Part shown: piece by piece, positions 25,235-33,877 of the stretch | Position numbering within the stretch: position 1 is the first letter of the stretch | Layout: the number at the start of each line of letters is the position of its first letter | NCBI GenBank assembly: GCA_023259035.1 | Contig: JAHFRA010000013.1 | Coordinates: 1-64,000 of the forward strand | DNA length: 64,000 nt | Reading direction: 5' to 3' | DNA from: Gallionella sp. | GTDB lineage: Bacteria > Pseudomonadota > Gammaproteobacteria > Burkholderiales > Gallionellaceae | The notes under the pieces: model-generated | Seen by the model: only the letters and a program-made list of their open reading frames with translations | Database searches by the model: none | What the model was told of the DNA's origin: nothing | Program-made: the position numbers and the translations under genes

Positions 25235-27643
25235 ATGAGTACAGTCATGGCGGCTAATGCCGCAACCGGTAGCGTTGGTGAGAGCAGCCTCAGCCTCAAG
25301 CTTGATTTCACCAAAAATCTCAACCACGTTACCAACAAGATACACGCCACCAGCAACATCGATGAAATCATGCTGGATGTCAGCAAGGACATCTGTTCGT
25401 TGTTCAATGCCGACAGGCTGACCATTTACGTAATGGGTGAGGATAATGCCTCGCTTGTTTCCAAGGTAAAAACCGGACTCAATTCTTTCAAAGACCTCAA
25501 GTTGCCCATCGCCGAGCAAAGTGTTGCCGGTTACGCGGCGATGCACAAAAAGTTGCTCAACATCAAAGATGTCTACGACGAGAAGGAGTTGGCAGGCTAC
25601 AGCGCACATTTGCGTTTTTTACAAGAAGTGGACAAACGTACCGGCTACCGTACCAAGCAAATGCTGGTCGCGCCGATTCTGGATGCCACGAGTAGCGATT
25701 TGATTGGTGTCATCCAGGTCATCAACAACAGGGCGGGTGCCCCCTTTGCGACAATGGTCGAGGAGGGCGTACAGGAGCTGGCGCAGACCATGGCGGTGGC
25801 ATTGCGCCAGCGCCAGCAAAGCAGCGCAGTCAAAACCAAATACGACTATCTGGTTGCCGATGCCGTGCTGTCCGCCGCCGAATTTGAATTGGCAACCCGC
25901 ACAGCAAGGCGTAAAGGAGTAGATATTGAAGAGGTGCTGATCGGCGAATTTCAAGTCAGCGTCGCAGCGTTGGGCAAGGCGTTGTCCAGCTTCTTCGGGG
26001 TCCCCTACGAACCGTACAAGGCTGACCGTATCAAACCGGCTGACCTGCTAAAAAACTTGAAGCGCGAGTACGTTGAAAGCAGTCACTGGATTCCGATTGA
26101 GGAGACCCAGGAGGGTTTGATGATTCTGACCACGGATCCCGAAAGAATACAAGCCTCGCGGGTAGTCAATAACATTTTCCCCAAAAACCGGCTGGTCTAC
26201 AAAGTGTGCTCGCAACGCGAGTTCAAGCAAACTCTGGATTTGTTCTATAGCGGGGGGGCTTCTTCTGATTCAACAGGCAGCTTTGCTGCGGATGAATCGT
26301 CGATGGACGATCTGCTGACCTCCCTGGGTGGCGAAGATGAGGAAACTGGAGCTGTTAGCCAGGAGGACGTTAGTGCCGCAGCCGATAACGAGCTGGTCAA
26401 GCTGGTCAACAAAGTCATCGTGGATGCCTACCGGATGGGCGCATCGGATATTCATATCGAACCGGGGCCGGGCAAGGCCAAGACACAGATTCGCGTGCGC
26501 AAGGACGGCTCGCTGCTGAACTACATCGAAGTGCCGTCCACCTACCGCAATGCGTTGGTTACGCGCCTCAAGATCATGTGCGATCTGGATATTTCCGAGA
26601 AGCGCAAGCCGCAGGACGGCAAGATTAAATTCAAGAAGTATGGCCCGCTGGATATTGAGCTGCGCGTTGCGACTATCCCGTCACAGGGCGGCGTCGAAGA
26701 TGTGGTAATGCGTATTCTCGCTTCCGGCGAACCGTTGCCGCTGGAGAAAATGGGGTTCTCGGCACGCAACAACGAGCTGATCAAGGAAACGGTCAGCAAG
26801 CCATATGGACTGTTTTTCGTATGCGGCCCGACCGGTTCCGGTAAAACGACCACGCTGCACTCCATCCTGAAGTACATCAACAAGCCGGATACCAAGATAT
26901 GGACGGCGGAAGACCCGGTAGAAATTACCCAGAAGGGCTTGCGCCAGGTGCAGATCAACAAGAAGGCCGGGCTGGATTTTGCCACCATCATGCGCGCCTT
27001 CCTGCGCGCCGACCCGGACGTGATCATGGTCGGCGAAATGCGCGACAAGGAAACCGTGTCCATCGGCATCGAAGCCTCGCTGACCGGCCACCTGGTGTTT
27101 GCCACCCTGCATACCAACAGCGCGCCGGAATCCATCAACCGTTTGCTGGACATGGGCATGGATCCGTTCAATTTTGCCGACGCGCTGCTGGGCATCCTCG
27201 CGCAACGTTTGGGCAAGCGCCTGTGCGGCGACTGCAAGAAGCCGCATATCGCGACTGCCGATGAAATAAAATCGATGCTCGCCGAGTACAGCGCCGAATT
27301 GCTCAATACTGCCGCCTGGAAGAAAGATCAAATTGCCGAGACCAAGAAGCTGTATGCCGAATGGGTCAAGCTATTTGCCGATGACAAGGGGCAATTTACG
27401 CTGTATTCGCCGGTGGGCTGTGAAAAGTGTTCCAGTACCGGTTATCGTGGGCGTGTGGGTTTGCACGAACTTTTAATTGGCTCCGATGCGGTCAAAAAAG
27501 CTATTCAGGAGCATGCGCGTGTTGCTGAATTATTAGCTATCTGCCTCGAAGACGGCATGCATACCCTGAAACAGGACGGGATGGAGAAAGTGTTGCAGGG
27601 GGTTACCGATATGCATCAAATACGCGCGGTTTGTATCAAGTAG
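25235..27643 (+). CDS. GAF-domain GspE/PilB-type secretion ATPase
   Basis: An 802-residue cytoplasmic motor ATPase of the type II secretion / type IV pilus assembly family with an unusual N-terminal GAF domain (about residues 25-190). An MshEN/T2SSE_N-like domain follows (about 200-330), then an acidic linker and the ATPase core (about 385-800). Core motifs are VCGPTGSGKTTTLHS (Walker A, about 530), the Asp box IWTAEDPVEI, FLRADPDVIMVGEMRD (Walker B) and the His box GHLVFATLHTN. A tetra-Cys zinc motif is present (CGDCKKPH and CEKCSSTGYRG). MshEN domains bind c-di-GMP in other proteins. No pilC or pilin gene is adjacent, so this is an orphan motor at the end of a signalling operon. Confidence 0.93.
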   Translation: MSTVMAANAATGSVGESSLSLKLDFTKNLNHVTNKIHATSNIDEIMLDVSKDICSLFNADRLTIYVMGEDNASLVSKVKTGLNSFKDLKLPIAEQSVAGYAAMHKKLLNIKDVYDEKELAGYSAHLRFLQEVDKRTGYRTKQMLVAPILDATSSDLIGVIQVINNRAGAPFATMVEEGVQELAQTMAVALRQRQQSSAVKTKYDYLVADAVLSAAEFELATRTARRKGVDIEEVLIGEFQVSVAALGKALSSFFGVPYEPYKADRIKPADLLKNLKREYVESSHWIPIEETQEGLMILTTDPERIQASRVVNNIFPKNRLVYKVCSQREFKQTLDLFYSGGASSDSTGSFAADESSMDDLLTSLGGEDEETGAVSQEDVSAAADNELVKLVNKVIVDAYRMGASDIHIEPGPGKAKTQIRVRKDGSLLNYIEVPSTYRNALVTRLKIMCDLDISEKRKPQDGKIKFKKYGPLDIELRVATIPSQGGVEDVVMRILASGEPLPLEKMGFSARNNELIKETVSKPYGLFFVCGPTGSGKTTTLHSILKYINKPDTKIWTAEDPVEITQKGLRQVQINKKAGLDFATIMRAFLRADPDVIMVGEMRDKETVSIGIEASLTGHLVFATLHTNSAPESINRLLDMGMDPFNFADALLGILAQRLGKRLCGDCKKPHIATADEIKSMLAEYSAELLNTAAWKKDQIAETKKLYAEWVKLFADDKGQFTLYSPVGCEKCSSTGYRGRVGLHELLIGSDAVKKAIQEHARVAELLAICLEDGMHTLKQDGMEKVLQGVTDMHQIRAVCIK

Positions 27644-27712
27644 GGGTAACAATTCATGAATTGCCCCCTACATTTTGGCCCACCATTTTCCGACACTTGC
27701 AGCGTGTGATTT

Positions 27713-29332
27713 ATGACTTCTACAGATAACCTTCTGCATCGTCTCAAAGAACTTAATGAGATCGGCATCGCGCTGTCGCAGCAGCGCGACATCAACAGCC
27801 TGCTGGAAACGATTCTGGAAGCGGCCAAGCGCATTACCAATGCCGATGCCGGCACGCTTTATCTGCACGAACCGGAACAACGGGTACTGCGCTTTGAGAT
27901 CATGCGCACCGATTCACTGAATATCGCGATGGGCGGAACCAGCGGGGTGCCAATCACTTTTTATCCGATACACCTTTACGATGAGGCGGGTGAGCCCATT
28001 CACGCGATGGTGGTGAGCCACTCGGCTCTCAGCGGCGAAACCGTGAATATCCCTGATGCCTATATCGCAGAAGGCTACGATTTTTCCGGAACTAAAAAAT
28101 TTGATGCCAAGACCGGCTACCGTTCACAGTCCTTTCTCGCGGTTCCGATGCGTGACCATGAGGATGAATTGATCGGCGTGCTGCAATTGATCAACGCGCA
28201 GGATCGGGAGAGCGGCACGATTGTGCCGTTTTCAGAGGACGATCAGCACTTGCTGGAGTCGCTTGCTTCGCAGGCTGCCATCGCACTCACTAACCGGCGG
28301 TTAATCAGGCAACTGGAAGATCTGTTCGAGTCGTTTATCAGTCTTATTAACACCGCAATCGACGACAAATCACCCTATACCGGCGGTCATTGTGAACGTG
28401 TTCCGGTGCTGACCATGATGTTGGCCGAAGCGGTTTGCCGCGCCCATCCCGATTCCCCATTGCAGGGGTTTAGGATGACCGCCAGGGAAAAGTATGAGCT
28501 CAAGATCGCGGCGCTGCTGCACGATTGCGGCAAAGTCACCACCCCGGTGCATGTGGTGGACAAATCCACCAAATTACAGACCCTGTTTGACCGCATTCAT
28601 CTGGTGGATACACGCTTCGAGGTGCTCAAGCGCGATGCCGAGATTGCATTGTTGCGTGCGATAGCAGTAGAGGGTGTGGGGTCGGTAGCCCAGGTGCGCA
28701 GCGATTTCGATGCGCGCATCCGGCAATTGGACGACGACCGCAAGTTTTTGCGCCATTGCAACATTGGCGGCGAAGCCATGTCGGAGGAATCGCAGCAGCG
28801 CGTGCGCCAAATTGCTGCCTACCAATGGCGCGACACTGAAGGTAATTTGAATAATTTCTTGAGCGCCAATGAAATCGAGAATCTCACCATACGTGCCGGT
28901 ACATTGACGGCGGATGAGCGCCAGATTATCAACCACCACATTGATGTCACCATCAAAATGCTGGAATCGCTGCCTTGGCCGAGACATCTCAAGAACGTGC
29001 CGGAATATGCCGGAGGCCATCACGAGCGCATGGACGGCAAGGGCTATCCGAAAGGTTTGACACGCGAGCAAATGTCGGTGCAGGCGCGCATGATGGGCAT
29101 TGCCGATATCTTTGAGGCGCTCACCGCCAAGGACAGGCCATACAAAGTAGGCAAAACACTCACCGAGTCGCTCACCATTCTTGGCAAATTCAAGCTGGGC
29201 GGACATATCGACCCGGATCTGTTCGACATCTTCATTCGCGAAAAAGTCTACCTCGATTACGCCAGGCAATTTCTCGCGCCCGAGCAAATAGACGATGTGG
29301 ACTTGAGCAAGATTCCGGGTGTGAATATATAG
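27713..29332 (+). CDS. GAF-domain HD-GYP phosphodiesterase
   Basis: A 539-residue cytoplasmic protein. A GAF domain (about residues 20-195) is followed by an HD-GYP-type domain (about 205-510). The HD pair is in AALLHDCGKVTTPVHV (about 263-278) and the signature GGHHERMDGKGYPKGL (about 431-446) is complete, so c-di-GMP hydrolysis is plausible. An insert of about 100 residues (FEVLKRDAEIALL and on) separates the two, which is longer than in most HD-GYP proteins. It is the last gene of the signalling run, about 70 bases after the GspE-type ATPase. The GAF domain resembles the one in that ATPase, suggesting a shared ligand. Confidence 0.92.
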   Translation: MTSTDNLLHRLKELNEIGIALSQQRDINSLLETILEAAKRITNADAGTLYLHEPEQRVLRFEIMRTDSLNIAMGGTSGVPITFYPIHLYDEAGEPIHAMVVSHSALSGETVNIPDAYIAEGYDFSGTKKFDAKTGYRSQSFLAVPMRDHEDELIGVLQLINAQDRESGTIVPFSEDDQHLLESLASQAAIALTNRRLIRQLEDLFESFISLINTAIDDKSPYTGGHCERVPVLTMMLAEAVCRAHPDSPLQGFRMTAREKYELKIAALLHDCGKVTTPVHVVDKSTKLQTLFDRIHLVDTRFEVLKRDAEIALLRAIAVEGVGSVAQVRSDFDARIRQLDDDRKFLRHCNIGGEAMSEESQQRVRQIAAYQWRDTEGNLNNFLSANEIENLTIRAGTLTADERQIINHHIDVTIKMLESLPWPRHLKNVPEYAGGHHERMDGKGYPKGLTREQMSVQARMMGIADIFEALTAKDRPYKVGKTLTESLTILGKFKLGGHIDPDLFDIFIREKVYLDYARQFLAPEQIDDVDLSKIPGVNI

Positions 29333-29360
29333 GACGCGCCCATAGCGCAATTCTTTAACT

Positions 29361-30233
29361 TTAAAGGGGAACGTTCAACCAATAGTCCAATGCTATCCCC
29401 GCAAACACCGCTGCACCGAACCAGTTGTTGTGCAGGAATGCCTTGAAGCATGCTTCGCGCTGGCGACCCTTGATGAGGGTGTAGTGATACAGCGCGATAC
29501 CCGCCGCCATCAGCAATCCCGAGTTATATACCCAACCTAGTCCTGCCATCTGCCCCGCAGCCGCCAGCAGTATCAGCGTAATGGCATAGCAGCCCATCAC
29601 CGCCGCCACGTCGTGTTTGCCAAAAAATAACGCCGAAGAATGGATGCCGAGGTGGATGTCATCGTTCCGATCCACCATCGCATATTCGGTATCATAGGCA
29701 ATCGCCCAGAACACGTTGGCGAGCAGCAGTATCCACACCACTGGCGGCATGTTGCCTGTCTGCGCGGCAAAAGCCATCGGGATGCCGAAGCCAAAGGCGA
29801 TGCCGAGATAGGCTTGCGGAATGGCGAAGAAGCGCTTGGTGAACGGGTAACTGGCGGCCAGAGAAATAGCGGGGATTGACAGTAGCAAAGTGAGTGCGTT
29901 CAGCGGCAGGATCAGCAGGAAGGCGGCAAAGGCCAGCGCCGCCGCCAGCCACAGCGCCTCCGCTTCGCTTACCTTGCCGCTGGTGAGCGGACGATCCCGG
30001 GTGCGCTTCACATGCTTGTCGAAATCACGGTCGGCATAGTCGTTGATGACGCAACCCGCCGAGCGCATCAGCAGCGTGCCCAGCGTGAAGATGGCGACGA
30101 TGCGCCATGCCGGATGGCCGCTCCCTGCGATCCACACGCCCCACAGCGTCGGCCACAGCAGCAGCAGGATGCCGATGGGACGGTGCAGCCGCATCAAGCG
30201 GGCATAAAGCGCAAGGCGTTCGGCGAGTCGCAT
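29361..30233 (-). CDS. ubiA: 4-hydroxybenzoate polyprenyltransferase
   Basis: A 290-residue inner-membrane prenyltransferase that attaches the isoprenoid chain to 4-hydroxybenzoate in ubiquinone synthesis. The aspartate-rich signature [20 protein letters not shown] (about residues 66-85) and the second motif [16 protein letters not shown] (about 185-200) are intact, with about eight membrane helices. The frame is open far upstream through ubiC, but the real start is the ATG at 30233 ([10 protein letters not shown]), two bases after the ubiC stop. It forms a ubiC-ubiA operon with recG upstream. It converges on the HD-GYP gene with 28 bases between. Confidence 0.95.
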   Translation of the reverse strand: MRLAERLALYARLMRLHRPIGILLLLWPTLWGVWIAGSGHPAWRIVAIFTLGTLLMRSAGCVINDYADRDFDKHVKRTRDRPLTSGKVSEAEALWLAAALAFAAFLLILPLNALTLLLSIPAISLAASYPFTKRFFAIPQAYLGIAFGFGIPMAFAAQTGNMPPVVWILLLANVFWAIAYDTEYAMVDRNDDIHLGIHSSALFFGKHDVAAVMGCYAITLILLAAAGQMAGLGWVYNSGLLMAAGIALYHYTLIKGRQREACFKAFLHNNWFGAAVFAGIALDYWLNVPL

Positions 30234-30235
30234 TT

Positions 30236-30775
30236 TCACAGCCTCAGAATCTCCGGCAGAAACACCTCCGTCACCAGCAGCGGTGCGCCGTGCAGGATAA
30301 ACAGCGAGCGGCGCGCCCATAGCCTGTCCGGCGGATCGCTCAACACGGCAGCAGCACGCTGATACAGCGGGTGTGCGCCGCACAATGCTTTGTAGTGCAG
30401 CGGCTTGCGCTCTACCAGTGGATGCGCGAACAGCAGCGCGCCAAGCGGTCTGTTGCCCAAGTTGCGCACGGCAGACCATGCACCGCGCAAATGCCGGTGG
30501 GCACACGCGCTGTGCGCGAACACCACGGGCAGATCGTTGGCATACAGGAACACTTCGCGCGCGTAGGCGAGATGTTGCGGTGCGACACCCAGCAGCGCCG
30601 ATTCATCCAGCGCGATGCGCGCCAGGCCGCTGCACATGCCGCGCACCGCGAAGCGGGTGCAGCGTTGCTGGATGCGTTGCGTCAGCGAGCCACGGTCGCG
30701 CAACCATGGCGCAAGATTCGCTTCGCAGCCCCAAGCCGCCCCATGCCAGAAATTATCAGACGTGCAGATAGTCAT
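30236..30775 (-). CDS. ubiC: Chorismate--pyruvate lyase
   Basis: A 179-residue cytoplasmic enzyme that makes 4-hydroxybenzoate from chorismate, the substrate of the adjacent UbiA. Family features are the N-terminal [16 protein letters not shown] and the substrate-binding Arg/Glu residues around [17 protein letters not shown] and [20 protein letters not shown]. The C-terminal segment is [20 protein letters not shown]. The start is the ATG at 30775 ([12 protein letters not shown]), which overlaps the recG 3' end by 20 bases. The longer open frame upstream belongs to recG in another phase. Confidence 0.92.
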   Translation of the reverse strand: MTICTSDNFWHGAAWGCEANLAPWLRDRGSLTQRIQQRCTRFAVRGMCSGLARIALDESALLGVAPQHLAYAREVFLYANDLPVVFAHSACAHRHLRGAWSAVRNLGNRPLGALLFAHPLVERKPLHYKALCGAHPLYQRAAAVLSDPPDRLWARRSLFILHGAPLLVTEVFLPEILRL

Positions 30776-32843
30776 GTTTGTTCGCCATCCAGCGCTGCAA
30801 ATGCGCCCGCGCCGCATCGGGAAAATCGCGCAGCAATTCGTCGGCGGCTTGCCGCGCATGATTCAATAAATCCTCATCTGCGCTGATGTCGGCGAAACGC
30901 AGCATCGCTACGCCGCTCTGCCGCGCGCCGAGCAGTTCGCCCGGGCCGCGCAATTGTAAATCCTGTTGTGCAATAACAAAGCCATCGCCGTTCTCGAAAA
31001 TGATTTTCAGCCGCGCGCGCGCCAGATCGGAAAGCGGCGGCTGGTAGAGCAGCACGCACAAACTTTCTGCCGCACCGCGACCGACCCGCCCGCGCAACTG
31101 GTGCAGTTGCGCCAGCCCCATGCGCTCGGCGTGGTCGATCACCATCAGGCTGGCGTTCGGCACGTCCACGCCGACTTCGATGACCGTGGTGGCGACCAGC
31201 AGCTGCAGCTCGCCCGCCTTGAACGCCGCCATCACGCGCGTCTTCTCGGTATTGTCCAGCCTGCCGTGCACCAGGCCTACGCTGAGTCCGGGAAAAGCGG
31301 CGCGCAATATTTCATGTGTCTCGATCGCGGTCTGCAACTGCAAGGTTTCGGATTCGTCGATCAGCGGGCATACCCAATACGCCTGCTGCCCTTCCATGCA
31401 GGCGGCGCGCACCCGCTCGAACACCTCGTCGCGCCGGGCGTCGCTGACCAGCTTGGTGACTACTGGTGCGCGCCCGGGCGGCAATTCGTCGATCACTGAC
31501 ACATCAAGATCGGCGTAGTAACTCATTGCCAAGGTTCTTGGAATGGGTGTTGCGCTCATCATCAGCTGGTGGGGTTCTGTACCTTTGTTGCGCAACGCAA
31601 GGCGCTGCTGCACGCCGAACTTATGCTGCTCGTCCACAATCGCCAAGCCGAGCCGGTGAAAACTGATCTGTTCCTGAAACAGCGCGTGCGTGCCGATGGC
31701 GAGCAGCGTTTCGCCGGAAGCGATGCGTTCGGCGGCGAGTTGCTTAGCCTTTTTCTTCAGGCTGCCGGACAGCCATACCGGCGTGATGCCGAGCGGCATG
31801 AGCCAATCGCGCAGCTTGAGGTAATGCTGCTCGGCGAGGATTTCAGTGGGCGACAGCAGCGCGACCTGACAGTCATTCTCGATGGCTTGCAATGCCGCGA
31901 GTGCGGCAACGACAGTCTTGCCGCTGCCGACATCGCCGAGCAACAAGCGCTGCATCGGGTGCGGCTGCGTGAGGTCGCGGCTGATTTCAGCGTACACTTT
32001 TTGTTGCGCATTGGTCAACGCAAACGGCAAATTCTCAATCAGGCGTGCGGTAAACCGCCGGTGCGGCACAAGAATTGGCGCGATGCGTTTGCCGCGTTCG
32101 CGATGATGCACACGCATCGACAGTTGCTGCGCCAGCAATTCGTCAAACTTGATGCGTTGCCAGGCGGCGTGGCTATGCTGCTCCAGACTGTTTGCCGAAA
32201 TATCCGGCGTGGGGTTGTGCAGCAATTGAATGCTGTCGGCAAAAGCCATCAAGCCAAGGCGTTGCAGCAAAATCTCCGGCAAGGTGTCGGCTAATGGCAG
32301 TGTTTCCAGCGCGTTGGCGATCAATTTGCGCAACACGGTTTGCGACAGTCCCGCCGTGGTCGGATAAACCGGCGTGAGGCTTTGTTGCAGCGGCGTGCCA
32401 TCCTCAACCGCGCGGCACTTCGGATGTACCATCTCCAGCCCGTAATAGCCCATGCGTACCTCGCCGACGGCGCGTATCTGATTTCCCTCTGCAAGCTGTT
32501 TCTGCTGGCTGGGATAGAAGTTCAGGAAACGCAAATACAACTCGCCGCTGTTGTCCTGCAAGCGGCAAACCAGCGTGCGGCGCGGACGGAAAGCTATTTC
32601 GTTGTGGGTGACGGTTCCCTGCACCTGGACGGTCTGCCCCGGTTGCACCGTAGCGATAGGCGCAAGATGCGTTTCGTCCTCATAGCGCAACGGCAGATGC
32701 AACAGCAGATCGGCGCGATGGAGAATGCCGAGCTTGGCGAGTTTGGCCAACGTTGCCGGAGATATTTTTTGGGGTGTGCTCAATTCAATACGGCTGAATA
32801 GGGTTTGTTGGGTTGTTGTGTGAAATGCCCTCGTTGGTGGCAA
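30756..32843 (-). CDS. recG: ATP-dependent DNA helicase RecG
   Basis: A 695-residue replication-fork-reversal helicase of normal length. An OB-fold wedge domain (about residues 60-160; VQPGQTVQVQGTVTHNE) precedes the helicase core: LLGDVGSGKTVVAALAAL (Walker A, about 290-307), LAIVDEQHKFGVQQR (DExQ box), LMMSATPIPRTLAMSYY (motif III) and HQLRGRVGRGAAES (motif VI). It is divergent from gmk across about 175 bases and overlaps ubiC at its 3' end, the order recG-ubiC-ubiA. Confidence 0.96.
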   Translation of the reverse strand: MPPTRAFHTTTQQTLFSRIELSTPQKISPATLAKLAKLGILHRADLLLHLPLRYEDETHLAPIATVQPGQTVQVQGTVTHNEIAFRPRRTLVCRLQDNSGELYLRFLNFYPSQQKQLAEGNQIRAVGEVRMGYYGLEMVHPKCRAVEDGTPLQQSLTPVYPTTAGLSQTVLRKLIANALETLPLADTLPEILLQRLGLMAFADSIQLLHNPTPDISANSLEQHSHAAWQRIKFDELLAQQLSMRVHHRERGKRIAPILVPHRRFTARLIENLPFALTNAQQKVYAEISRDLTQPHPMQRLLLGDVGSGKTVVAALAALQAIENDCQVALLSPTEILAEQHYLKLRDWLMPLGITPVWLSGSLKKKAKQLAAERIASGETLLAIGTHALFQEQISFHRLGLAIVDEQHKFGVQQRLALRNKGTEPHQLMMSATPIPRTLAMSYYADLDVSVIDELPPGRAPVVTKLVSDARRDEVFERVRAACMEGQQAYWVCPLIDESETLQLQTAIETHEILRAAFPGLSVGLVHGRLDNTEKTRVMAAFKAGELQLLVATTVIEVGVDVPNASLMVIDHAERMGLAQLHQLRGRVGRGAAESLCVLLYQPPLSDLARARLKIIFENGDGFVIAQQDLQLRGPGELLGARQSGVAMLRFADISADEDLLNHARQAADELLRDFPDAARAHLQRWMANKHDYLHV

Positions 32844-33018
32844 GAACGGGAAGTTATGCTACTGGTTTGGTATAAAGTTAAAATTATGGCGCAAAATTGG
32901 TACACTCTGAAAACCTGTATATCAAGGCGTGTCCCAAACCCAAAGACACATTGCAGAATAAGATAACAACTCATTGAGTTTTGAGGCTAATATGGATTCA
33001 TATTCATTGGAGTAGATC

Positions 33019-33636
33019 ATGTCCGGAAGTTTATTCATCGTCAGCGCTCCATCCGGTGCAGGCAAAACCAGTCTGGTACATGCTCTGCTCAATATCAATC
33101 CGCAAATTGATTTGTCGGTTTCCTATACCACGCGTAACCCGCGTCCCGGAGAGCAGGACGGCAAGGATTATCATTTCGTCAGTCGCGATACTTTCCTCGC
33201 TATGGCGAAACGCGGCGATTTTCTGGAAAGTGCGGAAGTATACGGCAATCTTTACGGCACGTCGCAAGCATGGGTCAGCCAGGAAACTGCCAAGGATCGC
33301 GACATCCTTCTGGAGATCGACTGGCAAGGCGCGGCACAAGTTCGTCGACTATTTGCGGGGTGCATCAGTATTTTTATACTGCCGCCTTCCATGGATACGC
33401 TGGAACAACGCTTGAGGGGACGCGGCAAGGATAATGACGAGGTGATTGCCAAGCGCACGGCAGCGGCACGCGAGGATGTCACCCATGTTGCCGAGTTCGA
33501 TTATGTTATCATCAACGATAACCTGAATGAGGCATTGCGCGAACTTAATGCCGTAGTGCTTTCCGCCAGGTTGCGCTGTGCGAAGCAATTGACTCGCCAT
33601 CAGTTATTAATCAACCAATTACAGAACCCGGAGTAG
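33019..33636 (+). CDS. gmk: Guanylate kinase
   Basis: A 205-residue enzyme phosphorylating GMP to GDP. The P-loop is SAPSGAGKTSLVHALL (about residues 8-23), the GMP-binding region is SYTTRNPRPGEQDGKDYHFV (about 36-55), and LLEIDWQGAAQVRR and RLRGRGKDNDEVIAKR complete the lid and core. It is the first gene of the gmk-rpoZ-spoT operon; rpoZ starts three bases after its stop. Linking guanylate supply with ppGpp metabolism in one transcript is common in Proteobacteria. Confidence 0.97.
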   Translation: MSGSLFIVSAPSGAGKTSLVHALLNINPQIDLSVSYTTRNPRPGEQDGKDYHFVSRDTFLAMAKRGDFLESAEVYGNLYGTSQAWVSQETAKDRDILLEIDWQGAAQVRRLFAGCISIFILPPSMDTLEQRLRGRGKDNDEVIAKRTAAAREDVTHVAEFDYVIINDNLNEALRELNAVVLSARLRCAKQLTRHQLLINQLQNPE

Positions 33637-33639
33637 ATC

Positions 33640-33846
33640 ATGGCACGTATTACAGTCGAAGAATGTCTTTTGCAAATTCCGAACCGTTTTGAGCTCACAC
33701 TGGTCGCCGCCTATCGCGCACGCCAGTTGTCTAATGGAGCGAACCATCTGGTAGAAAACAGCAATGACAAGCCTACTGTTGTCGCGCTACGCGAGATCAG
33801 CGAAGGCAAGGTGGGCAAGGAAATACTTAATCGCGGCCAAGCGTAA
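33640..33846 (+). CDS. rpoZ: DNA-directed RNA polymerase omega subunit
   Basis: A 68-residue subunit that helps assemble RNA polymerase and forms part of a ppGpp site. [20 protein letters not shown] and [14 protein letters not shown] (about residues 27-40) are the conserved core. The C-terminal tail [12 protein letters not shown] is short, as is usual in this class. It sits between gmk and spoT, close to both. Confidence 0.97.
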   Translation: MARITVEECLLQIPNRFELTLVAAYRARQLSNGANHLVENSNDKPTVVALREISEGKVGKEILNRGQA

Positions 33847-33877
33847 TTCAGCCCCGGCACAACCGACGTGATTTTAA

